Shown here: positions 9,389-22,057 of the stretch, in pieces | Numbering within the stretch: position 1 is the stretch's first letter | Layout of the letters: every line of letters starts with the position of its first letter | Assembly: GCA_033807775.1 (NCBI GenBank) | Contig: CM066327.1 | Location: forward strand, 92,092,295 to 92,156,294 | Source: Saussurea involucrata | Taxonomy: Eukaryota; Streptophyta; Magnoliopsida; Asterales; Asteraceae | DNA: 64,000 bases | Direction: 5' to 3' | Notes under the pieces: model-generated | What the model was told of the DNA's origin: nothing | What the model saw: only the letters and a program-made list of their open reading frames with translations | The model's database searches: none | Position numbers and translations under genes: made by a program

Positions 9389-9555
9389 CTATATATACGT
9401 ATATATGTATGTACGTGTATTGGTTGGTAACCGCATACGTTCGACGACACATATGTCTATAGTCATAGGTCGTACGTCAGGGATAACTTACGTTTGTCGT
9501 CAGAAAGTGATGATCGATAGTCTAGTAATCATTGGTCGCCACGACCTGTTCTTTT

Positions 9556-10182
9556 CACTACAAGAAAACTGGGCATCAGTGACGAAAATTAGCGAGAGAA
9601 AAAATCCCTCGCTAATTAGTGAGGGATTGACCACTAACCCAATCCCTCGCTAATCCCTCACTAATTAGCGAGGGATTAATGAGATATTAATCACAACCCC
9701 AACCCCTCGCTAATCCCTCACTAATTAGCGACGGATTAGCGAGGGATTGGGTTTGTGATTAATCTCTCATAAATCCCTCGCTAACCGTCGCTAATTAGTG
9801 AGGGATTAGCGAGAGATTGGGTTAGTGGTCAATCCCTCGCTAATCCCTCACTAATTAGCGACGGATTAGCGAGGAATTAATGAGAGATTAATCACAACCC
9901 CAATCCCTCGCTAATCCCTCACTAATTAGCGACGGATTAGCGAGGGATTGGGTTTGTGATTAATCTCTCATTAATCCTTCGCTAATCCCTCGCTAAATAG
10001 CGACGGATTAGCGAGGGATTGGGTTTGTGATTAATCTATCATTTTAAATTAGCGAGAGATTAATGAGAGATTAATCACAAACCCAATCCATCGCTAATTA
10101 GTGAGGGATTAGCGAGGGACTACTGTAATCCGTCGCTAATTAGTGAGAAATTAGCGAGGGATTGAGTTTTTTTCTTGTTTTC
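9556..10182. mobile_element. CACTA-type MITE made of inverted AGCGAGGGATT/AATCCCTCGCT repeats
   Basis: The left end is CACTACAAGAAAAC. The right end in reverse complement still reads ACAAGAAAAAA, with its last five bases eroded. Almost the whole 627 bp consists of AATCCCTCGCTAATT and its complement, arranged as alternating inverted copies, so a transcript would fold extensively. No coding potential. Confidence 0.65.
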
Positions 10183-10990
10183 CCATATATATATGGGTTA
10201 TATGTATATATAGGTAATGTATGATAATTGAAAATCGCATATGATGTATATATGTGTTATATATATACCTGTATGTGTATATATGAATGATATATGAACC
10301 ACAATACACCATATATATATATATATAATGGCAATACACACTTTGTATACAAGTCATACAAGGTGTTGTTGGGTTTTAATCAATTCTATTCTGCTTTAAT
10401 CGGTTATGTTGGACTTTAAAGCATCTATTGGGCTTTAATTTGTTCTAATGAGCTATAGTCAATTCAATTGTCTTTTAAAGGGTTTTATTGGGCCTTAATG
10501 GATCTACCGGGTTTAAAGGGTTCTACTGGGCTTTAAAGGGTTTAATTGGACCTTAATTGATCTATCGGGTTTTAAAAGAGTGTATTGGGCTTTAAAAGAA
10601 CCAATAGTTAATTAAAAACCTCTGTAACCCATAAAACATCTATTGGACTTTAATCTATGTGTATAGAAAATGTATATTCTTGATAACGACAATTGAATCT
10701 ACGTATATATTGTTGTGTCTATGTGTATATGTGTTGTATATAGATTCATATGCATGTATATATGTAAATGTATAGACAATATGTATGTGTTGTTTGGTAA
10801 CCGCATATGATGTGTATAGTTCATTAAGGCCGCTGAGTTTATCAATCCTATTATAGGTTAATACCATTCACTATAGACCACAAAGGCCTAATACTGTTTA
10901 TTACGAATCACTAAAGTCTATTAAGGTCCAATACAGTTCCATTACCATCCATTTAAATCCATTATGTGTGTGTGTATATATATATATACA
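10183..10990. repeat. Non-coding AT-rich stretch with degenerate TTGGGCTTTAA repeats
   Basis: 10183-10350 is TATATG-rich. 10360-10660 is a drifting repeat of GGGCTTTAAAGGGTTnTATTGGGCT type, akin to the block at 480-1020. 10870-10960 shows a partly complementary version (GGCCTAATACTG, CCATTAC). A short TA/TG microsatellite ends it. No gene is seen. Confidence 0.55.
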
Positions 10991-11256
10991 GGGTAAGTTC
11001 AAACGAGAAGCTAAACCTTATGTGAAAAGGCAAGAAGTGTGATATCATATATGATACAAAAGTTTAATCATATATGATTAAGCACATTTCATTTAAAGCC
11101 ACCAAGGCAACATAAATTTCATTTAAAGCCACTAAAACTTACCTGAAGTCACGGCAAAGATCGCATGCGTGGTTTTTTTCACCCGTTAATGAAAAATCAT
11201 ATGTAATGTTGTTGGTTCTTTTGTTTTTTAAATAGATATCGTTCTCGTTTGAACCC
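10991..11256. mobile_element. MITE with GGGT(AAG)TTCAAACGAGAA termini
   Basis: The left terminus GGGTAAGTTCAAACGAGAA and the right terminus, reverse complement GGGTTCAAACGAGAAC, match with a 3-bp indel. The element is 266 bp and lies in a TATATA tract on both sides, so its target duplication cannot be delimited. The end sequence resembles those of Mutator-like MITEs. Element B inserted 14 bp to its right. Confidence 0.6.
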
Positions 11257-11270
11257 AGGAATATATATAC

Positions 11271-11514
11271 TGTGATCCCAGAACAAGTAATCAATCAATA
11301 TAAACATCAAAGGAAACCATCTCTATATTCAATAAGATCAAAGTAGCTCACAATTACAATGAAGAACTCTCTTGAGTGTGTGTGGCTACTATGTGTATGA
11401 AATGACCTAATTCCCTAAAGGGAAAGAAGCAAACTATATATACCTAGGGTATAGAATACCCCTATTACAAAAATGGTCCCTCTACTTGGTACAATAAACA
11501 TTTAAGCACTAACA
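11271..11514 (-). repeat. Element B 3' LTR
   Basis: 244 bp, TGTGATCCC ... CTAACA on the plus strand. It abuts the polypurine tract at 11516-11526 (TCTCCCCCTTT on plus). Confidence 0.9.
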
Positions 11515-11548
11515 TTCTCCCCCTTTGTACCAATGTAGAGCAAAAGAT

Positions 11549-12361
11549 TTAGACGACTACCGGGGTTACGTTCTTCTTCCGAATACCAAAGATGATCTCA
11601 AATCTGCGCAGTTCAAGGCGGTAGTCTTTCCGGTATGAGATGGCTTTCAACACTTCGTTGATCAGGTTCTTTTCTTTCACAGTGAGCTTTACCTCTCCAC
11701 GCGCATCCAGACGAAGCTTACTTTCCAAGTGAAACAAAATAATCTTCAAAGTACCCTCACAGTACTTGTTGATCTCAATAACTCTCATAAATCTTTTCTT
11801 TGAGTCAGTATCAACGTAAACAACCCCGAGCTCAGGCTTGTTCAGTACAGTGTAGGCGGGGATACCTAGAATATCATATAAGCGTCTGTTTGGACTTTTT
11901 AAGTTCACATGAGTTTGAAAAGATTCCAAACCCATATGAAAGTCAATGAGGTAAGAATACTTCAGAATATTCTTCATAAACTTCTTCACACTTCGAAAGG
12001 CAGCACTGTATTGAATTCTATACTCTGGACGCTTCCTCTCTGGATGGACAGCAAGACAGTTGTAAAGGCTTAGAAGATCATTCAGTCTCAGACTCTTGAA
12101 ATCAGCTTCATAAAATACGCATTCAGACCCATCTGATCTCAAAACCGTGAACTCAGGATAGAAGACATCAAACAGCGTCTGAGATTCAACTTTCAGTACC
12201 TTCATAATCATGTTATCTGACTTGACAGCTTCTGATCCTTTGTCTTTGTTCTTCATGACGTATAGAAATTCGATCTTCTTCAGTGATGGCCAGTCTTCAA
12301 TCCCATAAACCTTCTCCAAGTTAATCTTTTGAACCTCTTGTACATACAGTTCTTTCCTCAA
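11549..12361 (-). pseudogene. Element B extra ORF, C-terminal portion
   Basis: 270 codons, basic and folded-looking. The segment LIDFHMGLESFQTHVNL ... PELGVVYVDTDSKKRFMRV is clearly homologous to the C-termini of the extra ORFs in A, C and H. It is in the same reading frame as the upstream segments; a TAA just above 12437 cuts it off from them. No transmembrane helix is seen, so the label env-like rests on position only. Function unknown. Confidence 0.65.
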
Positions 12362-12436
12362 GGTTTCTAGATAGGGAGTTTGGATTGATACTCTCTCTCC
12401 AGTGGCTACATACCTTGGTTCAGCATCAATAATAAC

Positions 12437-14581
12437 TTAGAAAAAACTGAGTTCTGCTTCAAGTACTTTATCTCTGATCTTTCCATCAGGTACAAACGGT
12501 GTTTGTGAAACTAAAGTACCTGAGCTTGGATCTGCTGCATCTTCTAACTGTGGAGTGTCTGAGATTGGACCTGCAGAATCAACCTGTGTCGGAGCATCTT
12601 CTACCACTGTCGGAATATCATCTTCAGACTCGATATCCAAATCCTGATCCCCAGTTTCAAAGTCAAAATCCAATTCATCCAGAGCTTCTATCATCTCTTC
12701 TTTAATCTTGTAGTTGAGCTGCTCTGGTTCTTCCTCGGAATCAATATAGATATAATCTCGTATTAATCCACCTGCCATTCTTTCTTCCTCTGTTCTATTG
12801 TGAACAGCCGCAGGCGTTTCAACCCCGGTTAAGACATCAGCTAGAACAAGTATTTCTGTATCAACATTCTGAACAACATCAGTCGCCGCTCCACCTTCAC
12901 CTGTATTTCCCCCAGCTTCTGATTCATTAACATTGCCAGTAGCAGCAGCAGCACTAGACTCTCCAACCCCTGCTCTCTTCTCCCCCTCATGTTGATCAGG
13001 CGGATCCTGATCATCATGTCTTCTTTTCTTAGAGAATTCAGATTCAATACCACATATGTCTTCTACAACTCTGAGCCTGTTACTGATGTTGGTGAAACCA
13101 TGCATCACAGCATTCGTCATATCTGTCACAGAGTCGGTAAGCTTCTGAAGTTGGTTTGCTAGAAGAAGTTGTGTATCTGTGGATGTTGAAGTTTGAGGTT
13201 GGGTTGGAGGTGGTGTATGTTGACGAAGTAAGGAAATTAAGTCAACTTCTTCAGAAGTACTAGAGTCGCTTTTGGCTAAAAGGCGGGATAACAACTCAGA
13301 TTTAAGCTGGTCTTCAGGTATAAGGTGTAGTGGGATAGATGATGGATGTTGTAAGTCTGGTTGAGCTTCTGATGGTTGTTATTGAGGAGTGGATGATGAT
13401 TCAGCTATGTGTTTGCCCTTTATGGCTCGGCTGACTTCATATGCTAACTTATCAACAGATCTCTGCATGTGTGCATGGTGTTGCATGTACGACCTGTCTA
13501 TAGAACCAAGTGCAGAAGCCATTAATGGTAGAGTAATAAAATGAGGACGTGGCCCGAGCATCTGTACAACCTGTTCATGAGGAAAATTTAGGAAAATTGA
13601 GCTAACTTCCGGACCACTTAGGTACCCGGTTGAAGTAGCGGTTGTAGCAACCGTACTGCCTGTGCTCATGGCTGGCAAAGTGTTGACCATGATAGGACTT
13701 CCACCCTGTCCTCGTGGGGCACCAACGAATGGCGACCTCACTCTAGGTGTTCCGGTTGGGGCACGGAAGCCCGCAACTTGGTGTTGTTCCAACAATTGTG
13801 TCCTAGGAAAGGATATTCTACCAAATGGTCCTAGACTCAATGTGCATGGAATAAAAGGTGGTGGCCGGGGCGGGAGCCTACCTGGTTCAATACCAGCAGG
13901 CACCGAGTGTGTCGCCGATAGACTTTGAGCTATATCCCCTGTGGAAAATGAAACATCGGCAAATTGAGATGCCGATGAGTGGCTGAGTGGGGCTGTGCTA
14001 TGCATGGCTGGGCGGACCACGACTTGTTCAATACGCAACGGTGACGTACGCTCGTTGGTAGAAGATGTGGCTCCCCGGATCGGATCGGTGTGGGGAGAGT
14101 CAGTAGTTAAAACTTTATCTGACTCTATCACAGCGTCACTCATTTCTTTTCTCCCCTCATTCTCACCACTAACTAACTTTTCCACTTCTACTTGTTCTTC
14201 TACTTCTTCGTGCACAGATGAAGGACCCACAGCATCAGTAGCAGTGTCGAGAAGTTCGGTGTTTCGAGTGGTATCAGTATCCGAACTCACAACACGTGGT
14301 CTTTTTCCCGTATGTCTAGGAATCAAATTCACCAACGGGTCATGACCTGAGTCATCGTCATCATCATCATCATTGGCAAGAAAGAAGGGTTCTATCTCAT
14401 CGTCTTGATTAACTGCATCATCATCAGGAGATGATGCAGCGGCATAAGCTTCATCCCATGAGACATCATCATCAAATATCTGTACAGGAGGTCGAGGCGA
14501 TGGTTGAGCTCGTATGGAAGAGGATGCATGACCAACAGTCCGTAATCTTCTCCCAACTCTCTTTCTTTTCGTTCTCCTCAC
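12437..14581 (-). pseudogene. Element B extra ORF, central low-complexity portion
   Basis: Two open segments (13379-14581 and 12437-13294) in one frame, separated by an in-frame TAA at about 13379. The protein is acidic and Ser/Pro/Thr-rich, with Asp runs (residues about 70-80 of the first segment) and an Arg/Lys-rich start. A DDQDPPDQHEGEKR segment recurs almost unchanged in element H near 61130-61170, where GAGGGGGAG encodes EGE and looks like a polypurine tract. It is probably a disordered linker between the conserved ends. Confidence 0.55.
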
Positions 14582-14632
14582 CTCTCGTTGTTCAGGAACA
14601 TCCCCCTGTTCCTGAACCCCCTCGACTTGGAC

Positions 14633-15625
14633 TTACTCACCACCTAAAGGATTAGCATCGTGGGGAGGTCCTTCCGGTTCTGGAATGACCATCAATGCAT
14701 TATCTATCCTATATTGCCTAACTGCCCTGGACTGTTGGTCGGCATATGCAAGTAGATCTTCACGTAGAACGGCGGTGTGAGCAAAGTTGATCTGCTTGGG
14801 CATCCTGAGATAGTGCAAATACTGGCTTGGGCCTCTAGGGTGATTCTCTCGTCTTGGAATTTGATCGTTGTCTACCATAGCTTGATGAATCAAGATCTGG
14901 AAGAATCGCTGAAATGGTACGAAATTTCGTCTCATCTTTGGTTTTAACTGATCCGCGACAAGCTCAACGATCTCGTTCCATATCAAGACGACATAGTTGA
15001 TGTTGTGGTTAAAGACGAATGCATGAAACATGCGCAGTGTGGATAGGTTTGTCTTGTCTAGTCCAGTATGCTTTGAGGTCATGCAACGGTTGATGATTGA
15101 GCATATGGAGTAGTATATTCTGGGTAGGTAGTTTCGTCTGAAAGTGGATGAGCCAGTAAGTGGGGCATTCGGTGGAGGCTGATAACCCAGACTTCGGATG
15201 TCATCGTAAAGCTGAGATTCAGGAACCGGATCCTGAAGATTCTCACTCGGGAGGTTTAGTGATCGGCTGAGTCCCCTTAGAGTGAATCGGACATTGAAGT
15301 GGTCGAGTTTGGCAGTAAAGTGTTGTACTCTGGCGGTTGGATGAAATGTCAGTGTACTCCAGAATTGTTTAAGGTATAATGCAGGCACAAGCTCGACTCT
15401 GGTCAAAGCAGTCAGTAAAGGGTGACCGCGAAGAATCTCGAGAACTACTCCGTAGTCAAAAGGAACCGCGAAGTCTAGATGATGGTTGTTGTGCAGAAAT
15501 TGCACCGTATTAGTACTCGGAAAGATATCTTCATCCATATCATGTGCATTGACTGACGGATGTGATGAACGATGTGAACGGATGATGGTGTTGTCATCCG
15601 AAGCATTGCCATCATGGTCAGCCAT
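14633..15625 (-). pseudogene. Element B extra ORF, N-terminal domain
   Basis: About 330 codons from the ATG at 15625 (M-A-D-H-D-G). Landmarks are LKQFWSTL, a RFTLRGLSRSLNLP segment and a long alpha-helical region near IWNEIVELVADQLKP. The same layout (SQFWYSA, then a RKALSLP segment) opens the extra ORF of element C (22033). A TAA at 14633 separates it from the next segment in the same frame. Across 15625-11549 I see one frame of about 1,359 codons interrupted by three TAA stops and no frameshift. Confidence 0.6.
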
Positions 15626-15704
15626 CTGTACCACTTAACAGTTTAGAATAGTGCCAAAATTGGATTTTGCCTTAAAAAATTTTCCAAAATTTTCCTAAGT
15701 CTTG

Positions 15705-16665
15705 GGCAAGTCGCAACCAACAAGAAAGGGCATGTCGCAGGCCATTGCGATGTCGCAATGCAAAGAAGTTAAGACATGGAGATGTCGCAACACAAGGTTG
15801 CGATTTGATCCATGTCGCAACAGGCCATTGCGACATGGTTGAATATTAGGCCACTGCGACATGTTTGAAGATTTGAGTATTAGTTGCTTGCAACATTCAT
15901 GAACACATGAATGTCACAAGGTTGCGACATCGATGAACACATAAAATATCTAAGTGTTCAAGCCCTAAAAAACATGTTTTTGCCCAAAAAATGTTAAAAC
16001 TACCACTACTAGACTCGTAATTCTCGCGTGAACAAACCCTAAACATTTAAAATCCCTAACAAACACTAATACACATCGATTTAGCAGATTTGTATAAAAA
16101 CGAACCTAAAACCCTAAAATCGAACTGTAGCATGCGATTCAATGGATGGAAAGGAGTGAGATTCGAAATATGATACCTTAATGATGATCTGAGATGATTG
16201 AACGAAGCAGAAATCACGAAATCGGCTTGAATCGAAAAGTCAGTTGAGAGAGATTTTGAAAGGGTTTAAGGGCTTTGGGTTGAGATATGGTTGAAAAGTC
16301 AAAACCATATTTTATACGATCTTCAAACTGAGGGACACGTGGCACAAAATGATTGGTCCAAGGTTTGACCTGCCACGTGTCATCAAGTCGTAGTGAACTA
16401 GCTACGAAATGACAAATGATCATGTCGCAACAGAAGGTTGCGACTTGCTACTGTTCACATGGTCAAGTCGCAATACACAGTTGCGATTTGGCACTGTTCA
16501 CATGGTCATGTCGCAGTGAACGGTTGCGACATGGCACTGTTCATGCCCTAAAATCGCAGTGTACTGTTGCGATTTGGAAAAACTTAAGCCCATTGAGATA
16601 TCGCAATAGAAGGCTGCGATCTCTCACTGTTCACATGTGAAATCGCAAGTGTGGGTTGCGATTTT
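15705..16665. repeat. Element B GTCGCAA/TTGCGAC motif clusters (spacer)
   Basis: GTCGCAA, TTGCGAC and one-base variants (ATCGCAG, TTGCGATTT) recur about every 15 to 40 bases at 15705-15930 and again at 16425-16665. Many are paired as inverted repeats about 15 bp apart. The same words form a tighter array in B's leader at 45107-45380. They lie outside the coding segments. Confidence 0.7.
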
Positions 16666-16755
16666 AATAAAACTTGGACATTTTTCAATTTAAAATTTTG
16701 AAAATTTTTATCACATTGGAAGATGTCCAACTTTCAATTGATTAAGCACACAAGG

Positions 16756-17727
16756 TGTTGGTCCCGAAGGGCTATACAAGTTTGTAGAAGGGGGGGGGGG
16801 GGTTGAATACAAACACAGATTTTACTTTTCTAAATTGTTTATTGATAAATCATTAACAATTTACAGCTTGTTGCGGAAACAAGATTAAGGATAAATCCTA
16901 AATCTAAACAAGTTGGAACACTAAGTTTTTTGCACTAAGAAGGAGAAGGAAATTACTAATAATAACCTATCTCAAGATAAGAAGGATGAACTTGTCCAAA
17001 GTTAGCAAGTTACTTCAAAATGAAGTGAGTTCTTCTTCTTATATACTGCATGCATTTAATGCATTGCTGTTTACACTTTACACGTGGCAGCAGCTGATTT
17101 GTTGCATGTCATTGACCTTTGTTGACAACCTAAGTAGCCGCATGTTTGAACAGTGTAGTATCAGAGTGGTTGTACGAATTCAGATAATAAGGAGGTTCTT
17201 TTTCTGACATATCGTACGGAGATGTGCAAGGGTGGTTTAAGACAAAAGTACTTTGTACGGAGGACTTCATGATCAGCTTTTCGTTGATTCAGCGATCTAT
17301 CATTCTATATCAGCGAATGATAGAGTTCAGCGATAGCTGAAGTCTTGTACTTGATACTTCACGTTGAGTGGACAAATCTGAGGCTTCGCTGATCCGCATC
17401 AGTTCATTCGGAGACTTGTCGCTGGTTCTTGAGCTTGATATTTGACTTCAGTGTAGAACCTATGTTGACGTGAAACTTGTCTTCAGGGATCATAAGTAAA
17501 CAACTAACTTATCAGGGATCACCATAAGTACTGAACAGACTCAGAGTATTATGGTGAACAGTTTCGCTGAATGTTTAATCTAAAGAGCGAGAGTTTCTAT
17601 CAGCGGTACTGGAAGATCTTAGTACTTATCAGCGATAGTGAAACTCTGATACATATTGTTTACTTACAATTTTCACTAAGTATATTAGAGTGGGTCATTA
17701 TCAAATCACTGAGGGTTTGGATCAACA
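16756..17727 (-). repeat. Element C 3' LTR
   Basis: 972 bp, TGTTGGTCCC ... ATCAACA, with a run of 13 G at 16790-16802 (11 in the partner). It contains many TCAGCGAT/ATCGCTGA words at 17280-17640. Confidence 0.92.
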
Positions 17728-17995
17728 ATCTCCCCCTATTTGATTATGACATAGCAACAGAGAAAATTGCTATTTAATGAAAACATAAGGATAAAAAGAA
17801 CTCATAAAATATTTGTCCCTTTTTCTGTTTTCTGGGATCTTTTCTGTACTGATGGAGTAAAGTACATTCGCTGAAATTTTTCTTTAAACTGTGTAAAGAT
17901 TACAGAGAGAAGTGGAAAAATTACAAGTACAACGAATAGAATTACAAGTACAAAAGATGTAGACAGATAAGGATAGAAAGAATTACAAGGCGATC

Positions 17996-19147
17996 CTATC
18001 CGTCAAAAGGTTCTTCCTTAATGATTTGTTCATCAAGGGTCATTGATGTGGCAATCATCCAATCAGGGACATCTGCTCCTTGATTCTTTTTCTTCAGAGC
18101 TTCTTCAAAAATCAAGGGCTTCAGGTGTCTAGCTTTGATGTCGCGTCTGATTTCACACCAGTATAAGAGATCTCTGAGTTGTTCGATGGGAGCGATGTGG
18201 AGCTCAGAGATACGTTGAAAGTGATGGTTTCCATCGTAGTCTAGAAAGAATATACCATATGAATCACTTACAACTGTGCCAGGAATGAAAGTTTATCCAG
18301 GTGGTAGGGAGGTGTCAAGCGCTGAGAGATCAGCATCAGGGCCAAGAACTTCAGCACGAGAGAAACCAATACCTGTTTCATTCCGTATAAGAGGACCTGA
18401 ATCATAGACTTTCTTTTTCTTAGCAGAGACTTTTCTTTGTTGAGGAGGAAGAGGAGGAATATCCACAGCAGAAGAAAGCTGGTCGATCTATTTGTTTAAG
18501 ATCTTCTCGACATGGCTTTTGAACTTTGAGCGCGATCCCTGAATGGCTAATTTCGTTTCTAACCATTCAGAGAGACCAAACTTTTCTAAGGTAGCAGCAT
18601 AGAAAGTTTGCTTGGTTTTGTCTTCTCTGTAGACATCCACTTCAACAACAGGAACGTCGGCGTACAGTCTTCCTCTGATGTTTACTTTGATGATTTTGGA
18701 TGGTCTAGATCGATAGGTCAGCATTTGTTTAGCCCATTCCAAAGTCGTATCAGAGACCTTAGTCTTTTCTCTAACGATCTCTTGAGCATCATCCCATAGC
18801 TGACGTTGAAGATCAATGGGAACTCTTTTCAGCTTGGGGTCTTTTATTGATCGTTGAGTAAGCTTGATGGCATATTCTCTGTCTTTTTCTTCAGCTTCCT
18901 TTCTTTCAATGATTAGGCGTTCAGCTCCGAGGTGTTCCTTGTATTCCTTTTGGGAAATTCTGAACTTTGGAGGAACGGTAGGAAGTTGATCACGCTTTAG
19001 AATGATTCGCTGATCTTCGAGTCTCTTGATCATTGCATCTCTCTTTTCTTGATCCTCTTCACTTAGCTTTTGAGTAGCCAAGGAATGTCTATTTTTGTGA
19101 GAGAGAGTCTGTTCTTCAGGTTCATCAGTCTCAGAGATCAAATCCAA
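17996..19147 (-). pseudogene. Element C extra ORF, C-terminal portion
   Basis: A 219-codon highly charged, coiled-coil-like segment (18488-19147) is followed in the same frame, after a TAG at 18488 and a second stop near 18297, by the conserved tail ending at 17996. The tail includes DSYGIFFLDYDGNHHFQRI, aligned with the EPEFGIVYF segment of H and PELGVVYVD of B. This identifies it as the shared C-terminal domain. Function unknown. Confidence 0.6.
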
Positions 19148-19244
19148 GACTGGGATTATTTCTTCAGCGTTGAGAGCTGGGATTATTGTTGAAGTCGCAG
19201 CTGTAGGAACTTCAGCGATATCCTCAAACAGGGGAGAGGACTAG

Positions 19245-19381
19245 CTGAAACGCAACGATTTTACAAGTAAGAACATGGGTAGAACAGAGAGAGAAATAAT
19301 GGGATAGTGTATGTAAGTTTGTGGAGGTAGAGAACAGTTAAAGTGTATAGAGGAGGGATGTGGAGTAAGGAGTTAGTGTAC
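19245..19381 (-). other. Intron-like gap in the element C extra ORF
   Basis: Minus-strand segment of 137 bp with a GTACAC start directly after a CAG and a TTGCGTTTCAG end. It is pyrimidine-rich near the 3' side and has stops in all three frames. It separates coding-like sequence on both sides. The joined phase does not match cleanly, so an intron is possible but unproven. Confidence 0.35.
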
Positions 19382-19410
19382 CTGACAAACCGGCTTTTTA
19401 AGCAAGATCG

Positions 19411-21147
19411 TCAGATTTTCATCTTCAGCGACACCTTTTCCTTTGCCTTTGTCAGCTTCAGATGCTGATGGCTTTGTCTTTCATTTATCAGAATCCCTTT
19501 AAGAGCTATTGTTCTCTGAGCAGGCTTGACGATAAAAGAATCATCATCATCGTCATCTTCATCATCATCATTCTTTAGAGAAGAGGATGGTTCATCATCA
19601 GACAAGTCGATGGCTTCTTCATCTTCAGCTTCAGACTCAGTTTCTTCAGCTTCTTCTTCGAGTTGCTCCCCCTCAGATACAGAGGCGAGCTTCTCGGTTC
19701 CCTCAGGGTGTTCATATTCCTGAGGTCCAGCGGCTGCTTCAGCTTCAATAGTCTTCTCACTCTCTTCAGTGAAGGTGAGGTCTTCATTCTTCTCTCCCCT
19801 GATAGATTCATCATGGGAAAGGTCTTCAGCGCTCTTGGAAGGGTCTTCAGCGCTCTTCTCCCCATCCTTTTCATGATGACTGGGGGAGGAATGAGATGAT
19901 TCAGCAGCTGTGGTTTTCTCCCTGTCTTCTTGGCCAGGGACCCCGACATAAGTCTCAATCGTTGATAATCTGGTTTGAAGAGCAGAAATACCAGGATTGA
20001 TTTTGACGAGTTCAGCACGATCTGCCGGCGTAAAATTCTCAGGTGCAGGAGCAGGGGCAGGTGCATGGGCGGTTGTGTTGACATCAGTCTTCACAGAACT
20101 CATATCAGTTTTTACTGAACTGACATCAGCCTTTACATCAGACATATCACCTTCGAGTGTGCCAACCGATGTCTTCAGCGTTGTGACTTCGCTGGACATG
20201 GTGTCAACTGATTTCTTGATGTCGAGGTAGTCTGTGTAGATGTCAGCGAGAACTTTGGCAAAATTACCGAGTGATTTATCAACCTTCTCCAAGTCAGCTT
20301 TGGAGGCATTCTTTTCGACGACAGTTGTCAGTTTTGTAAGATTCTCTCCAGCGTTTGTTACAGCTGTAGAGTTGTCGGAAAGAGTAGTAGTGAGACCTGT
20401 CAGCGACGTCTCTAGTGTCTTCAGAGAGGCGTTGATGTCTCTCAAATTAGGACCTGTAACATATAAAAACTTGTGAACAGAGGAAAGCTCAGAAGTTTGG
20501 GGTTTAGTAACAGTGTTTAGGGGTTGTTGTATACCTGCAGGAGGATTGATGAATTCATCAAAATCTCGATGGCCTGAGAAATGTTCCATATCGTCAGCGA
20601 GAGAACCTGAACGTATGATCATCTATGCAGGTCCTACTTCCGTCGTTCCTTTAGCTTCTGGAGGAATGACAGGTGCATCAGTGATAACTGGAGTTGTGTC
20701 CAAATGAGTGGAGGGAGAAGCGAAGGATAAGAATGGAGGTTGGTTACTGAGTTCAGCGTTGGATTCGCTGAGAATCACTTCATCAGTCTTTTGAGAGACT
20801 GTGGGCGGTTGGGTAGCTTCGAAGTTTGTAACCTCAGCATTTGGGGACGCTGAAGTCGGGATAGAGTGGGTGGCTTGTTCAGCTGTGGCAGAGCGTACCA
20901 CTGAACTTTCCTTCAGCCCAACAAGAGGAGCTGCGGAGTCTTTAGCAATAAATTGCTGAGGTTGCTCCTTGGTTTTCTTAGTTCTTTTGGAACCAAGTTG
21001 GGTGTCAGAATGTTTCCTTTTAAGAGGAATGGAGGTTGCAGCTGGGGTATCAGCGGTGGGTTTGTCCGCTGAAGGAGCTGCAGAAGTAGAAGAAGTAGAA
21101 GGATTTAGAAGAGTTAAGAGTGTAGAAAGACGTACCTCATTCGCCAC
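19411..21147 (-). pseudogene. Element C extra ORF, central acidic/coiled-coil portion
   Basis: Two in-frame segments (20623-21147 and 19411-20622) separated by a TAG. The first is Ser/Thr/Ala-rich. The second begins with a helical heptad-like region (SLKTLETSLTGLTTTL, then DVKADVSSVKTD-type repeats, residues about 60-190) and ends in acidic runs of Glu and Asp. A frameshift lies near 19480. A coiled coil at this position is described for Sirevirus extra ORFs. No membrane span is visible. Confidence 0.55.
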
Positions 21148-21264
21148 TGGTTTGAAGTAGAGTATCTTAGGGCCAACCTGAGAAAGTTTCAGGTCACCCT
21201 CTTGAGGATAGCTGTCCTTCAGGCCTTTTTGGAATATGGCGCTGATGAACCGAGGATATGGAAC

Positions 21265-22033
21265 CTATGGAGGTCTGTCAGCAACGGTGTCCACTCTGAG
21301 TACCAGGTCATCATAGATAATCGATGCCCAGTCTATATGTAGACCTTTCAGCAATGCATATCCCATTGCTTGCTGAGGTTTAGCGGCTTGGTCAGAGGAG
21401 CCGCTCTTGGCAGTCATGCAGCTGATTAGATGAGCGAAGATGAAATTCATCTCGCTGGGCATTTTTTGATTTCTTTATAATGGTCAGCTTCTTCTCGGGC
21501 TTCATATCCCTTCCAGTTTCCCATACATAGTCCATTGCATCAAAGAATGCAATGATGGCTTCCCTGTCTGAGTTTTTCTTGGGGTCAGGGAGGGGAACGA
21601 AGGGTTTTTCTTTGGTTGCTATGGGAAGGCTGAGGGCTTTGCGAATGATGGCAGGGGTGATCTTCATGGTGCCATATTCGATATCGCAAAGGATGCAGTC
21701 AATTGTTTTGGAGGGGTCTTTGGCTGATGGTAACTGAGAGTGTCTGGCAGAGTACCAGAATTGTGATAGCAAAATCTGATGTGCGGGAGGGGTTATGGTC
21801 AGGGTTGTGGAGATGCAACAATTCTTGAGGAATTTCACAGCATCATCTAGATGTGTGACTTGCTTTCGAGGAGGAAACTCGAGAAGCGCATAAAGGTTGT
21901 TTACCTTAGTCCAATCCAGTTTGTCAAGAGAGAACTTGACCTGAGGAGCCTTGAGGATGTCCACTTCCTCAGCAGTATCATCAACAGCAGTGTTTTCAGC
22001 GATGGTGTTCTTGGGAATGTCAGAAGATGCCAT
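21265..22033 (-). pseudogene. Element C extra ORF, N-terminal domain
   Basis: Starts at the ATG at 22033 (M-A-S-S-D-I-P). Landmarks are FPPRKQVTHLDDAVKFL, SQFWYSA and RKALSLPIA. A frameshift near 21460 switches to a second frame, which continues to a TAG at 21265. The same domain opens the element B ORF at 15625, so this is a conserved N-terminal module of the extra ORF. Function unknown. Confidence 0.6.
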
Positions 22034-22057
22034 TTTTTGTATTATCAGTTCAACCAA

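Noticed and set aside
16986..17777. Duplicate ORFs (17.0-17.8 kb and 37.0-37.8 kb) as paralogous genes
   Set aside because: They are the same positions of the two LTRs of element C, with no domains.
20456..20536. A second intron in the extra ORF of C
   Set aside because: It has GT and AG borders, but the segment stays open in frame with the flanking coding sequence, so splicing is not required to explain it.
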